Made by a program: the position numbers and the translations under genes. From assembly GCF_028748065.1 (NCBI RefSeq), contig NZ_CP118166.1:3053501-3117500 (forward strand): a stretch of DNA of 64,000 bases, in the 5' to 3' direction. The notes beneath the pieces were generated by a model that saw only the letters and a program-made list of their open reading frames with translations, searched no databases and was not told the DNA's origin. The DNA comes from Hyphococcus flavus. GTDB taxonomy: Bacteria; Pseudomonadota; Alphaproteobacteria; Caulobacterales; Parvularculaceae. Below are positions 26,034 to 34,942 of the stretch, piece after piece (the first letter of the stretch is position 1; every line of letters starts with the position of its first letter).

Positions 26034-26687
26034 ATGACTAACCTTCCCATGCTTTATTCCTTTCGGCGCTGTCCCTACGCCATGCGCGGGCGGATGGCGA
26101 TTGCTGTCAGCGGAACACCTGTGCGCCTGCGTGAGATCCTCTTGCGCGACAAACCGGAGGAAATGCTTGAAGCTTCACCCAAGGGCACTGTTCCGGTGAT
26201 AGTGATCGGCGATCAGGTTATCGATGAAAGCCTAGACGTCATGCGCTGGGCGCTTGAGCAGAACGACCCGGAAGGCTGGCTGAAAACGGAAGATACTGAA
26301 GGCTTGATCGAAGAATGCGACGGGCCGTTTAAACACCATCTCGACCGCTACAAATATTCAACCCGCTACGAAGGCGCCGACGCAGAGGAACACCGCGCCG
26401 AAGGTTTAAAATTCCTGCAAAAATTGGAAACGCAGCTGGCTGATACAGGTTACCTCTATGGAAACGCGCGGACGCTCGCAGATATCGCGATTTTCCCGTT
26501 CGTACGTCAGTTCCGCATCGCCGATATGGAATGGTTTGACGCCGCACCCATCCCGAACGTCCAGCACTGGCTTAAGACCCTGATGGAATCGGAGCTGTTC
26601 GCATCAGTCATGGAGAAATATCCGCTGTGGAAGGAGACAGGGGAAGAGTTTGGATTTCCTAACTCTCCATCATCATCCCGGAATTGA
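26034..26687 (+). CDS. Glutathione S-transferase family protein
   Basis: A 217-residue two-domain protein. The thioredoxin-like domain has YSFRRCPYAMRGRMA and the cis-proline/gamma-Glu motif GTVPVIVIG...VIDESLDVMRW; the helical domain ends with TLADIAIFPFVRQF, the usual GST N-capping region. The motif RCPYAMR is shared with a glutaredoxin-like bacterial GST group. ATG 26034 was chosen over an in-frame GTG two codons earlier. The final codons (about SSSRN) and the stop codon lie inside a palindromic repeat, suggesting that the repeat insertion reshaped the C-terminus. Confidence 0.87.
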   Translation: MTNLPMLYSFRRCPYAMRGRMAIAVSGTPVRLREILLRDKPEEMLEASPKGTVPVIVIGDQVIDESLDVMRWALEQNDPEGWLKTEDTEGLIEECDGPFKHHLDRYKYSTRYEGADAEEHRAEGLKFLQKLETQLADTGYLYGNARTLADIAIFPFVRQFRIADMEWFDAAPIPNVQHWLKTLMESELFASVMEKYPLWKETGEEFGFPNSPSSSRN

Positions 26688-26750
26688 TCCGGGATCCATT
26701 TTACCATTGGTTTGTTTCTGATTGGATTGCGGATCGAGTCCGCAATGACG
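26671..26750. repeat. Imperfect inverted-repeat element overlapping the GST stop codon
   Basis: Arms of 28 bases (26671-26698 and 26723-26750) match in inverted orientation at 21 of 28 positions. Each arm holds its own palindrome: CCCGGAATTGATCCGGG and ATTGCGGATCGAGTCCGCAAT. This has the same design as the 102-base element upstream of the GST gene. It lies between the convergent GST and hisD stops and could stop transcription from both sides. Confidence 0.75.
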
Positions 26751-26757
26751 ACTGAAG

Positions 26758-28050
26758 CTAGGGTTTCAACCGCACCCTAACTGACTTCGCATGCGCCGGA
26801 AGACCTTCCGCGTCGGCGAGGCGCGCAGCTTGCCGACCGATTTTATTTAGCGCCGCTTCATCGCAGCCGATGATCGATGTGCGTTTCATGAAATCGAGCA
26901 CAGACAAACCAGAGGCATAGCGCGCCGCGCGTGCCGTGGGCAGCACATGATCCGGTCCGGCCACGTAATCACCGACAGCTTCCGGCGCATAACGGCCGAG
27001 AAAGATCGCCCCTGCGTGACGGATTTTTTTCAGCATCACTTCAGGGTCATCGACGGCAAGTTCCAGGTGCTCCGGCGCAATCGCGTTCACCAGCTCGGGC
27101 GCATCGTTCAGAGATCCGACAACAATAATCGCGGAGTTATCGTTCCACGCCGCCTGAGCGATCTCGCGCCGTGGGCTTGCTTCTAGTTGTTCCTCTACCG
27201 CCGCAGCGGCTTTATCAGCGAAAGCAGCATCATCCGTAATCAGAACGCTTTGGGATGACGGGTCGTGCTCGGCCTGACTGAGCAGATCGGCGGCGATCCA
27301 TTGTGGATCGTTTTTGCCGTCCGCCACTACGAGGATTTCGGAGGGGCCCGCGACGCTGTCGATGCCGACGGCACCGAATACCTGCCGTTTCGCCTCGGCC
27401 ACAAAGGCATTGCCCGGCCCGACAATGACGTCCACCGGCTTGATCGGCCCAGCGCCATAGGCGAGCGCTGCAATCGCCTGCGCCCCGCCGATACGGTAGA
27501 TTTCACTTACCCTTGCCCGCTTAGCGGCGGCGAGAACCAAGGGGTTCATGTCTCCTTTTGGCGAAGGCGTGACCATCGCCAAGCGGGAAACGCCCGCCAC
27601 TTTCGCCGGGATGGCATTCATCAAAACGGAAGACGGATAAGCGGCGCGACCGCCTGGCGCATAAAGCCCCGCCGCATCGACGCAAGTCCAGCGCCAGCCC
27701 AGCGTCACGCCTGCATCATCCGTATAACGCACATCGATGGGCAGTTGTTTTTCGTGATAGTCTCGTATGCGTTCCGCCGCGAAATCGAGCGCTTTCAGAT
27801 CTTCAGTGTCGCAAGCCGCTTCAGCTTGGTCGATCTCATCTGATGCGACACGTAAATTTTCATCTGTCAGCGCAAATTGATCAAACTTCGCGGTGTACGC
27901 CTTCACCGCTTCCATGCCTTCCATGCGCACTTTCGCAACTACCTCGCGCACGACGCCGCTGACATCCGCGTCGCCGTTGCGATCGCACTTCACATAAGTC
28001 TCGAACGCTGAATCAAAATCAGCGTCTGCTGAGTTCAGGCGCAGAGCCAT
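26758..28050 (-). CDS. hisD: Histidinol dehydrogenase
   Basis: HisD carries out the last two oxidations of histidine synthesis, histidinol to histidine, with NAD+ and Zn2+. The 430-residue protein shows the family signatures APGGRAAYPSSVLMNAIPAK, GGAQAIAALAYG, GPGNAFVAEAKRQVFG and the zinc/catalytic region SQAEHDPSSQSVLI, with APEHLELAVDD further on. Length is normal. It starts three bases after the DUF2948 stop, and the order murA-DUF2948-hisD is typical of alphaproteobacteria. Confidence 0.96.
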   Translation of the reverse strand: MALRLNSADADFDSAFETYVKCDRNGDADVSGVVREVVAKVRMEGMEAVKAYTAKFDQFALTDENLRVASDEIDQAEAACDTEDLKALDFAAERIRDYHEKQLPIDVRYTDDAGVTLGWRWTCVDAAGLYAPGGRAAYPSSVLMNAIPAKVAGVSRLAMVTPSPKGDMNPLVLAAAKRARVSEIYRIGGAQAIAALAYGAGPIKPVDVIVGPGNAFVAEAKRQVFGAVGIDSVAGPSEILVVADGKNDPQWIAADLLSQAEHDPSSQSVLITDDAAFADKAAAAVEEQLEASPRREIAQAAWNDNSAIIVVGSLNDAPELVNAIAPEHLELAVDDPEVMLKKIRHAGAIFLGRYAPEAVGDYVAGPDHVLPTARAARYASGLSVLDFMKRTSIIGCDEAALNKIGRQAARLADAEGLPAHAKSVRVRLKP

Positions 28051-28053
28051 GAC

Positions 28054-28506
28054 TTACTCGTCGTGTTTCGGTTTCGCGCGGGTGCGCCACGGATCGGATA
28101 TATCCGACATATAGGCGTTGACGCTTTCGACCTCGAGGCGTACGGCTCCGCCGCCAGCGAAATCGAACATGATAACGCCAGCGCCGTCCTCGCCCTTTTC
28201 AAACCTGATTGAGAGGAGTTCAACCACCGCATCCTTGGCGTTGGTTCGCAGGTGCTGGAACTGTGCAGACTTTACATCATCGAAATGCAGTCCCGATCGG
28301 ACGCGAACGAAAGGCCCGGAACGGCGATCAACAGCAATTTCCCAGACAAAGCGATTGGCGACCAGGGCAAACCGTCGTTCATCAGGCAAAAAGGCGAAAT
28401 CACCCAGTTTCGCCACCGCATCCTGCAGGCAAGCCGAAATGACGCCGAGATCTTCTTCATCGCCCGCCATCAATTTCAGTGGTTTATAGTCTTTTAGAGA
28501 AGCCAA
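28054..28506 (-). CDS. DUF2948 family protein
   Basis: A 150-residue protein of unknown function found in alphaproteobacteria between murA and hisD. Family-like segments are LKLMAGDEEDLGVISACLQD, ERRFALVANRFVWE, VRSGLHFDDV and the C-terminal MFDFAGGGAVRLEVE. No catalytic motif is evident. It is tightly packed between murA (nine bases) and hisD (three bases). Confidence 0.9.
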   Translation of the reverse strand: MASLKDYKPLKLMAGDEEDLGVISACLQDAVAKLGDFAFLPDERRFALVANRFVWEIAVDRRSGPFVRVRSGLHFDDVKSAQFQHLRTNAKDAVVELLSIRFEKGEDGAGVIMFDFAGGGAVRLEVESVNAYMSDISDPWRTRAKPKHDE

Positions 28507-28515
28507 CGCTCTTTC

Positions 28516-29775
28516 CTATTCCTTCACCCGTTCGATCAAGGCGCCGCACGCCTGCAGCTTTTCCTCAAGCCGTTCAAAGCCGCGGTCAAGGTGATAAACA
28601 CGATTGACCATCGTTTGTCCTTCTGCGGCAAGACCGGCAATAACCAGCGACATGGAGGCGCGCAAGTCAGTCGCCATCACCGGCGCGCCCTTAAGCCGCT
28701 CAACGCCGCGCACCGTCGCCGTCTGTCCGTCAACGGAAATTTTGGCGCCCATGCGCGATAGCTCCGGCGCGTGCATAAAACGATTTTCAAATATCGTTTC
28801 CTTGATTTTGGAAACACCGTCCGCAGTCGCCATCAGCGCCATGAACTGCGCCTGCAAATCCGTTGGAAAACCCGGAAAAGGCTGCGTTATGATATCAACA
28901 GCCTTGTATCGTTCGCCGTTTCGTTTAACGCGCAAGCCGTTGTCAAGATCTTCCACATACAAGCCAATTTCCTCAAGCACTGACCAGGCGGCGCCAAGGA
29001 GGTCGCTGCGCGTTCCTGTCAGCGTAAGTTCGCCTCCCGTGGCGCCGACAGCCATAATGTAGGCCCCGGTTTCAATCCTGTCAGGCAATACCGCATGTTC
29101 GGCGCCGTGAAGGCGATCAACGCCTTCGATGGTGATGGTCGATCTTCCCGCGCCGGTAATTTTTGCCCCCATGGCGTTAAGACAATCCGCAAGATCGGCG
29201 ATCTCCGGTTCGCGCGCTGCGTTCTCTATGGTCGTTTCGCCCTTCGCCAGCGTTGCGGCTAGCATGGTGTGTTCTGTTGCGCCTACAGAGACGAAGGGAA
29301 ATGCGATATCGGCGCCGTGCAGTCCATCTGGCGCCTCCGCGAAAACGTACCCTTCATCGAGTTCTATTTTCGCGCCCATTGCAGTTAGCATTTTCAAATG
29401 CAGGTCTACGGGCCTGGCGCCGATGGCACAGCCGCCGGGGAGCGAAACCTTCGCCTTACCCTCACGCGCAAGAAGTGGGCCCAAGACATTGAAACTCGCC
29501 CGCATTTTACGCACAAGATCATACGGCGCCTCAGTTGAGGAAATGGTCTTTGCATGAAGGCTTAGGGTCGAACCGTCAAATTCAGTCGTCGTGCCGTGCT
29601 GCTCAAGAAGACGCATGAGCATATCCACGTCTGCAAGTCGCGGCACGTTGGTTAGAGTCAGCTTCTCATCGGTGAGAAGCGCCGCCGCCATTACTTTCAG
29701 CGCCGAGTTTTTCGCCCCGCTGATGGGGATCGTACCGTAGAGCGGCCGTCCGCCGATGATCGCCAGTTTATCCAT
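28516..29775 (-). CDS. murA: UDP-N-acetylglucosamine 1-carboxyvinyltransferase MurA
   Basis: MurA transfers enolpyruvate from PEP to UDP-GlcNAc, the first committed step of peptidoglycan synthesis. The N-terminal [17 protein letters not shown] and the catalytic loop [16 protein letters not shown] (C116) are intact; a cysteine here means fosfomycin sensitivity is expected from the enzyme itself. Length (419 aa) is typical. The start codon directly abuts the stop of a small conserved gene (TAAATG). Confidence 0.97.
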   Translation of the reverse strand: MDKLAIIGGRPLYGTIPISGAKNSALKVMAAALLTDEKLTLTNVPRLADVDMLMRLLEQHGTTTEFDGSTLSLHAKTISSTEAPYDLVRKMRASFNVLGPLLAREGKAKVSLPGGCAIGARPVDLHLKMLTAMGAKIELDEGYVFAEAPDGLHGADIAFPFVSVGATEHTMLAATLAKGETTIENAAREPEIADLADCLNAMGAKITGAGRSTITIEGVDRLHGAEHAVLPDRIETGAYIMAVGATGGELTLTGTRSDLLGAAWSVLEEIGLYVEDLDNGLRVKRNGERYKAVDIITQPFPGFPTDLQAQFMALMATADGVSKIKETIFENRFMHAPELSRMGAKISVDGQTATVRGVERLKGAPVMATDLRASMSLVIAGLAAEGQTMVNRVYHLDRGFERLEEKLQACGALIERVKE

Positions 29776-29943
29776 TTACTCGTCTTTCGTTTCTTCTTTT
29801 TGGCTGCCCTGTTTGCGCCGACGTAAATTCGCCCGAAGCGCTTCGGCAAGCCGAGCTTCACGTTCGGAGCTTTTTACGCCAGAGCCCGGTTTTTTCTGGG
29901 CCTCAGTTTGATCATCCTGCGATTTATCAGAATTTGGGGGCAT
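29776..29943 (-). CDS. Small conserved basic/charged protein upstream of murA
   Basis: A 55-residue, highly charged protein: a Gln/Asp/Lys-rich N-terminus and a helix reading REARLAEALRANLRRRKQGS. I recognise the pattern (ARLAEALRENLRRRK) from small conserved genes just upstream of murA in alphaproteobacteria, without known function. ATG 29943 was chosen; an in-frame TTG at 29982 would add 13 residues. Its stop abuts the murA start codon. Confidence 0.68.
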   Translation of the reverse strand: MPPNSDKSQDDQTEAQKKPGSGVKSSEREARLAEALRANLRRRKQGSQKEETKDE

Positions 29944-30045
29944 GGCTTGCGGACTTAAACGGGCTGGATAGCTTCTCGTCAAGCGCTGCTATGTCGCTGA
30001 AAATCAGCTTCCTTCAAGCTGTTCTACCCCCTAAACCCCTCTCCC

Positions 30046-30495
30046 ATGAAAGGCAAAATCGAACTTTCGGGCGATCTGACGGGCGCGCAGTCGTATGAGA
30101 CAGCGGTGATGATGACGCGCGTCGCTGATGAGGCCGATATTGATGAACTGGGCCACGTAAATAATGCGGTCTACCTCATCTGGGCGCAGGACATAGCTGT
30201 CGCTCATTGGCGCACAGTCGCGCCTGAGACGCTTGTGCGAGATTTCGTCTGGGTCGCGCTCCGCCATGAAATCGACTATCGCGATCAGGTGCTTAATGGC
30301 GAAACAGTAGAGATCCGAACATGGCTGGGGCGCGCCGCTGGACCCCGCTTTGAACGACATGTGGACATCCGAAAGCCCGGTGCGGTGCGGTTTTCGGCGA
30401 AAGTTCTTACCGACTGGTGCCTGATCGACGCTAATAGCCGGCGTCCAAAGCGGGTTGGCAATGACGTACTGAAACCTTTTGGCGTCACGGGCTAG
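30046..30495 (+). CDS. Acyl-CoA thioesterase (4HBT hotdog fold)
   Basis: A 149-residue hotdog-fold protein with the 4HBT active-site segment VADEADIDELGHVNNAVYLIWAQD around residues 26-49, where the Asp-x-x-G-H-V-N-N pattern fits an acyl-CoA thioesterase. The rest (HEIDYRDQVLNGETVEIRTW) matches YbgC/FadM-like enzymes. Substrate not known. It lies divergent from murA's small partner and just before tRNA-Thr. Confidence 0.85.
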   Translation: MKGKIELSGDLTGAQSYETAVMMTRVADEADIDELGHVNNAVYLIWAQDIAVAHWRTVAPETLVRDFVWVALRHEIDYRDQVLNGETVEIRTWLGRAAGPRFERHVDIRKPGAVRFSAKVLTDWCLIDANSRRPKRVGNDVLKPFGVTG

Positions 30496-30582
30496 GAACC
30501 ATTTTTCCTGGGTATTCCCGCTTCCCATCAGCGACGGCCCGCGTTATACCGCCGCCTCTTTCGAAGTCCGCCTCACGGATCT

Positions 30583-30657
30583 GCTGCCGTAGCTCAGGGG
30601 TAGAGCACTCCCTTGGTAAGGGAGAGGCCGAGAGTTCAATTCTCTCCGGCAGCACCA
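30583..30657 (+). tRNA. tRNA-Thr (GGT anticodon)
   Basis: The 75-base sequence folds as a standard cloverleaf: acceptor GCTGCCG/CGGCAGC, D-arm with AGCTCAGGGGTAGAGC, anticodon stem CTCCC/GGGAG with loop TTGGTAA (anticodon GGT), T-arm GAGAG-TTCAATT-CTCTC, discriminator A and encoded CCA. It reads threonine codons ACC and ACU. The CCA ends two bases before the stop of the convergent hisG gene, so no separate terminator fits between. Confidence 0.97.
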
Positions 30658-30659
30658 TT

Positions 30660-31547
30660 TCAAGGCATCATTTTTTCAATTGGCAGAACCAGGATTGCGC
30701 TAGCGCCCAGTTTTTTCAAATCTTCAAGCGTGTTCCAAAACACGCTTTCGCGGCAAACCGCATGAATTGCGACCTTTCCCGAACTGCCGGCCAGCTCCAG
30801 CACTGTTGGCGCATCAGCCCCGGGCAGGTTTTCTGTTATAGCCGCAACTGCATCGCGCGGCGCATTCATCATGATGTATTTCGCATCGCGCGAAGTTATC
30901 ACGCCGTTGATCCGTTTTAGCAGCGCTTCAAAAACCGTCTGTTTTTCAGGCGAGAACGGCGCTTTGCGCCGGATCAGCGTTGCCTCAGACTCAAAGACTG
31001 TAGCAACGGGCTTCATTCCGTTGGCGTCAAGCGTAGCGCCTGTGGAGACGATATCGCATACCGCTTCAGCGATTTTCAGCCGTGGCGCAACCTCAACAGA
31101 TCCTTTCATCATGACAGGCCGTGCTTTAACATTCTGCTTTTTCAGCCAAGCACCGGTCAAACCTGGGTAGGACGTAGCTATACGTCTACCCTCAAGCATT
31201 TCCACACCTTCGAATGTCCAATCCTTTGGCGCGGCCAGCATCAATTTGCAACGCGCAAATCCGAGCGGCATGACCTCTTCAGCGGGCTGTTCACGGGTTA
31301 TCTGCAGGCAGTCTTCTTCAAAGACATTTTGGCCTACAATCCCTATATCGCAAGCGTCATCAGCCACGAATGAGGGTATGTCATCATCACGCAACAAGAG
31401 CACGTCGATGGGTAATTCCTGAACGCGTCCATAAAGTTTATCCTTGCCGCGAGAAATTTTGAGCCCGCACTGTTTAAGTAGCTCAAAACTTCCTTCGGAC
31501 AGGCGTCCGGATTTCTGGATTGCGATGCGCAATCGCTCCTCACTCAT
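30660..31547 (-). CDS. hisG: ATP phosphoribosyltransferase HisG, long form
   Basis: HisG condenses ATP and PRPP, the first and feedback-controlled step of histidine synthesis. The 295-residue length marks the long form with its own C-terminal ACT-like regulatory domain (about 225-295), which needs no HisZ. Signatures are IAIQKSGRLSEGSFELLKQ, DIGIVGQNVFEE and the PRPP loop region IVSTGATLDANGMK. It starts 18 bases after the TrpR-like regulator gene and probably shares its promoter. Confidence 0.95.
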   Translation of the reverse strand: MSEERLRIAIQKSGRLSEGSFELLKQCGLKISRGKDKLYGRVQELPIDVLLLRDDDIPSFVADDACDIGIVGQNVFEEDCLQITREQPAEEVMPLGFARCKLMLAAPKDWTFEGVEMLEGRRIATSYPGLTGAWLKKQNVKARPVMMKGSVEVAPRLKIAEAVCDIVSTGATLDANGMKPVATVFESEATLIRRKAPFSPEKQTVFEALLKRINGVITSRDAKYIMMNAPRDAVAAITENLPGADAPTVLELAGSSGKVAIHAVCRESVFWNTLEDLKKLGASAILVLPIEKMMP

Positions 31548-31565
31548 CTTACTTTCTCCATAACT

Positions 31566-31847
31566 CTAGGAAAGGCGGTCAAGCATCAGCCTGTAGCCCT
31601 GATGCTTTTCCTCACGCAGGAAGCGCGCTACCCGGCCAACGGTCGTAGTGGAAGCGCCTGTTATTGCCGCTATTTCACGATATGACCTCTCACCTGCGTC
31701 AAGCATGCGGGCAATGCGCCATCGCTCCGCGAATGCTTCCAGTTCTGCTGGCGTCGCCAGGTCGGAAAAGAAACGCTCAACCTCATTTTTGGTCTCAAGC
31801 GCTGCTATAACGGCGAACAGTTCGCTAAATCCTTTTTTATTTGGCAT
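31566..31847 (-). CDS. YerC/YecD-type TrpR-like transcriptional regulator
   Basis: A 93-residue helix-turn-helix protein of the TrpR superfamily, YerC/YecD branch. The HTH reads GERSYREIAAITGASTTTVG, followed by RVARFLREE. Conserved TPAELEAFAERWRIARMLD precedes it. A consensus-like promoter and a 20-base inverted repeat lie upstream, which suggests autorepression. With hisG 18 bases downstream, the regulator may control histidine synthesis; ligand and targets are not known. Confidence 0.9.
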   Translation of the reverse strand: MPNKKGFSELFAVIAALETKNEVERFFSDLATPAELEAFAERWRIARMLDAGERSYREIAAITGASTTTVGRVARFLREEKHQGYRLMLDRLS

Positions 31848-31905
31848 TTGTGTAGACCGTTAAATAAATAATCAGGTCGCACCTCAAATTCTGCAACCGT
31901 ATGAC

Positions 31906-31925
31906 TGTATTATCACGCTAATACA
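31906..31925. promoter_or_regulatory. Inverted-repeat operator overlapping the yerC-hisG promoter
   Basis: TGTATTA-N6-TAATACA is a perfect 7-6-7 inverted repeat. It overlaps the -10 box and probable start site, about 60-80 bases before the TrpR-like gene. A dimeric helix-turn-helix repressor bound here would block transcription. The gene immediately downstream encodes such a protein, so autoregulation is the simplest reading. Confidence 0.7.
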
Positions 31926-31945
31926 CTTTAAATGAAAGGTGTCAA
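31918..31945 (-). promoter_or_regulatory. Promoter of the TrpR-like regulator and hisG
   Basis: On the minus strand a perfect -35 TTGACA (31940-31945) is followed after 16 bases by the -10-like TATTAG (31918-31923). The transcript would have a leader of about 65 bases before the start codon at 31847. Confidence 0.7.
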
Positions 31946-31997
31946 CAACCCGAGCTGGAAAAAGCGACCTATGCTATAGTATTGGCGAAACTGGCGT

Positions 31998-34583
31998 TTA
32001 CGCGGATATTCGCCCAGCAGACATGCATTCTGCGCCCAGCCACCTGTCAAATGCTTCTTCAACAGCAGCTTTTTTCATAGGCTTGGAGAGAAAATCGTCC
32101 ATGCCGGATTGTTTGCAGCGTTCTCGGTCTTCTTCGAGAACGTGTGCTGTAGTCGCAACAATCGGTGTATGTGAAAGGCCGTTATCCCTCTCGTGAAGCC
32201 GAATGTTTTTTGCTGCTTCAAAACCGTCCATCACCGGCATTGAAAGGTCCATAAATACAAGCGCCGGCGACCTTTCCTTAAATACAGCCAACGCCTTTTC
32301 ACCGTTCTCTGCAAGCAGCACCTCATACTGATCTTCATCGATAAATTTCGTCAGGACCATCTGATTAACAATGTTATCTTCAGCTATCAGAACCCTTGTA
32401 CGATGATCACTGCATTGATGAACTTCTTCATCGACCGGCGTTTCATTATCTCTGATGGTTTTCTGCAATAACTTTGGCGCATCGTCAGCCAATACCTGCG
32501 CCAAAGCGTCCATTAATTGCGATGGGCGAACCGGCTTTGATAAATATGCTGCAATATTCGCTTCCTGAGCGCGCTCCGACGTCGTCGCATCATCGATAGA
32601 TGATAAAATCAGCGCTGGCGTTGAAGCGAATTTGGGGTCCGCCTGAATTCGTTTAGCAAGGGAAACACCGTCTTCGCCGGGCATTTGATAATCTAACAAC
32701 AACGCATGGTAACGGTCGCTTTCGGACACTGATTTCTCAAGTGCAGCCATCGCGAGCACAGGATCGCCTACAATGGTCGAACGGAATCCCCAAGCGTCTA
32801 TTAGCTCCTGCAGAACCCGGCGGTTCACAGCATTATCATCAACTGCAAGTATCCTGACGCCGTCAAATGTAGATTTGTCAACGCTAGGCAAAGACGCAAT
32901 GTTATCATCCACCGGCATTGTCAGTTTGAACCAGAACGTTGAACCTTTGCCGAGCTCGCTCTCGGCTCCGATTTCACCGCCCATTAACTCGACAATATTC
33001 TTGCAGATTGAAAGGCCGAGTCCCGTACCGCCGAAACGGCGAGTATGCGAGCCGTCTGCCTGTTCGAATTTTTCGAACATTCGGGGTATTTGTTCAGCAG
33101 ATATTCCGACACCAGTGTCTTTAACGCTGATATGCAGCGAAACCTCATCACCAGTGCGTTTTCCTGTCACGTCAATTAGTACGTATCCGTGTTCAGTAAA
33201 CTTGACGGCGTTGCCAATCAAATTGCCCAACACCTGACGAAGCCGGGAGTCATCTCCCACTACCCCCTCGGCAAGATCTGGCGCATATCGAACAATCAGC
33301 TCAATATCCTGCTCCAACGCACGCGCCTGCATCATGGTTGCGACTTCATAAACTGTTTGACGCAAGTTGAAGGGACGCGGCGAAAGCCTAAACTTTCCGG
33401 CCTCCAGTTTAGCAAAATCAAGAATATCATTTATTACCGTCATCAAGGCATTGCCTGACGAAACAATGATTGAAGCAAGCTCACGCTGGCGTTGGTCTAG
33501 ACTGGTTCCGGCAAGCACTTCCGCCATACCGAGAACGCCGTTCATTGGCGTTCTAATTTCATGACTCATGGATGCCAGAAATTCAGATTTGGCGACGTTC
33601 GCCGCGTCAGCATCCATTCGGGCTTTCATTAGCGGGCGAACGAGAATTCTATGAATGACAAAGCCAAGCACCGCAATCATCAAGACAGCTGCAGCGAGCG
33701 TGGCTATCGCAACGGAAGTTCTAAACTCGTAAAGGTTTTGAAATGCGAGCCGCTCATCAACAGAGATGACGAGATACCAGTCAACGGAATTTAATGAGGG
33801 TATCCTGTGAAAAGTAACAATCTGGGGACTATCGCCCGAGTCTATATACTGGATATCAGATGAGATGTCCGGTCGCTGACCCGAATATGCGAAGGCAATA
33901 TCTTTCGACACAAGCTCGCGATTAGGGTGCGCCAGAACCTTCCCTGCACCCGTCACAAGGTAAGCGTATCCAAGACCGCCAAGGTTTGTTTCCTTGAGCA
34001 TTCCCATAAGCGACTCGGTGGAAAAGTCCGCCCCAACAACACCAAGCAACTCTTTTTGTCTGTAAACAGGCGCCGTTACAGTTATGGTTTCAACATTGGT
34101 GCTGATGTCAAAATAGGGTTCAGTCAGCGTACTTTGACGCGCCATCAGTGCGGCTGAGTACCATGGCCGTGTTCGAGGGTCGTAATCACTTGGAAGTTCG
34201 TCATCTGCCGGCCACAAATGATAAGCACCGTTAGCCGCACCGAAGTAAGTCCAAATGAACGTGTCTTCATAAATGGGTTTGCTAACATATTCTATGGCGT
34301 TCGCGCCATCGAACGAAGTCGAGATTGAATGAGCAAGGTTTTCAGCCAGGCTTATACGGTGCGAAAGCCAGTTATCCGCCCCCCAGGCTGTAGCTTCGCC
34401 AAGCGTTTCGAGGTTTTTTTCTAACTCTTTCTGGCGCAAGTCGTATTCTGATTTGTACTGATAGACCGCGAAAATGAGAAATATCGCCAACACGGTCAAC
34501 GTGCCCGCCGCCAGCGCCATAGCCATCAGCCGCGCACCTGATGGCGTAGAGCGTTCTGCATCCAAACTTTTGATGACTTTCAT
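31998..34583 (-). CDS. Membrane hybrid sensor histidine kinase with dCache sensor and two receiver domains
   Basis: An 861-residue hybrid kinase. TM1 (about 19-42), a periplasmic dCache-type sensor (about 50-290, with YDPRTRPWY and GVVGADFS), TM2 (291-317), HisKA with H341 in [18 protein letters not shown], HATPase with [14 protein letters not shown] and [15 protein letters not shown]1 (about 577-697, D631 in LLLDYQMPG) and REC2 (about 730-850, D779 in [12 protein letters not shown]). No HPt domain is visible, so phosphotransfer must use a separate partner. dCache domains usually sense small amines, amino acids or carboxylates; the ligand is unknown. No response-regulator gene is adjacent. 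Confidence 0.93.
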   Translation of the reverse strand: MKVIKSLDAERSTPSGARLMAMALAAGTLTVLAIFLIFAVYQYKSEYDLRQKELEKNLETLGEATAWGADNWLSHRISLAENLAHSISTSFDGANAIEYVSKPIYEDTFIWTYFGAANGAYHLWPADDELPSDYDPRTRPWYSAALMARQSTLTEPYFDISTNVETITVTAPVYRQKELLGVVGADFSTESLMGMLKETNLGGLGYAYLVTGAGKVLAHPNRELVSKDIAFAYSGQRPDISSDIQYIDSGDSPQIVTFHRIPSLNSVDWYLVISVDERLAFQNLYEFRTSVAIATLAAAVLMIAVLGFVIHRILVRPLMKARMDADAANVAKSEFLASMSHEIRTPMNGVLGMAEVLAGTSLDQRQRELASIIVSSGNALMTVINDILDFAKLEAGKFRLSPRPFNLRQTVYEVATMMQARALEQDIELIVRYAPDLAEGVVGDDSRLRQVLGNLIGNAVKFTEHGYVLIDVTGKRTGDEVSLHISVKDTGVGISAEQIPRMFEKFEQADGSHTRRFGGTGLGLSICKNIVELMGGEIGAESELGKGSTFWFKLTMPVDDNIASLPSVDKSTFDGVRILAVDDNAVNRRVLQELIDAWGFRSTIVGDPVLAMAALEKSVSESDRYHALLLDYQMPGEDGVSLAKRIQADPKFASTPALILSSIDDATTSERAQEANIAAYLSKPVRPSQLMDALAQVLADDAPKLLQKTIRDNETPVDEEVHQCSDHRTRVLIAEDNIVNQMVLTKFIDEDQYEVLLAENGEKALAVFKERSPALVFMDLSMPVMDGFEAAKNIRLHERDNGLSHTPIVATTAHVLEEDRERCKQSGMDDFLSKPMKKAAVEEAFDRWLGAECMSAGRISA

Positions 34584-34823
34584 TGCGCCCAGTGGTGTTT
34601 TGTTATCCCTTGAACCGCAACGCTAAACTCGTTTGGTTAACAGGCCCTTCAAACCCTGGCGGCTAACTGCCGAGACAGAGTTCAGGCGGATATTATCCTG
34701 CAGGCTAAAAAGGCCTATGCTGGAATCTGTCAGGGTCTGCCGGTGACCCATAGTTTTTACAGAAGCACGGCCCCAGACGAATTTGACGCGCCAACCGATT
34801 GAAAAGAATAGTTTTTTCAGCGC
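34584..34823. other. Intergenic region upstream of rplY without recognised gene
   Basis: The divergent gap between the hybrid kinase and rplY is 359 bases long. The first 240 bases show no convincing reading frame, tRNA or terminator. It should hold the kinase promoter, but I could not single one out. The rplY promoter and leader hairpin occupy the remaining part and are listed separately. Confidence 0.5.
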
Positions 34824-34852
34824 TTGCAGTTCTTACGCCTTTCCTCTATAGA
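34824..34852 (+). promoter_or_regulatory. Promoter of rplY
   Basis: TTGCAG (34824-34829) and TATAGA (34847-34852) are spaced by 17 bases, a good match to a housekeeping promoter. Transcription would begin near 34858-34860, leaving a leader of about 85 bases before the L25 start codon. Confidence 0.6.
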
Positions 34853-34877
34853 CCGCCGCTCAATCAGGAATTCCGCG

Positions 34878-34921
34878 CCGCCGCGCGGGCCGTCATCAGG
34901 CTCGCCGCAGCGGCGGTTTTT
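34878..34921 (+). promoter_or_regulatory. Terminator-like hairpin in the rplY leader (possible attenuator)
   Basis: CCGCCGC (34878-34884) pairs with GCGGCGG (34910-34916) and is followed at once by T5. An inner helix GCGGGCC/GGCTCGC around the loop GTCATCA lengthens the stem. This is a rho-independent-terminator shape lying between the rplY promoter and the gene, 21 bases before the ATG, so transcription must read through it or be controlled there. It could be an L25 autoregulation leader, or a simple terminator for a short leader RNA. Confidence 0.55.
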
Positions 34922-34942
34922 GCATGAAGGACGCCGAAAACC

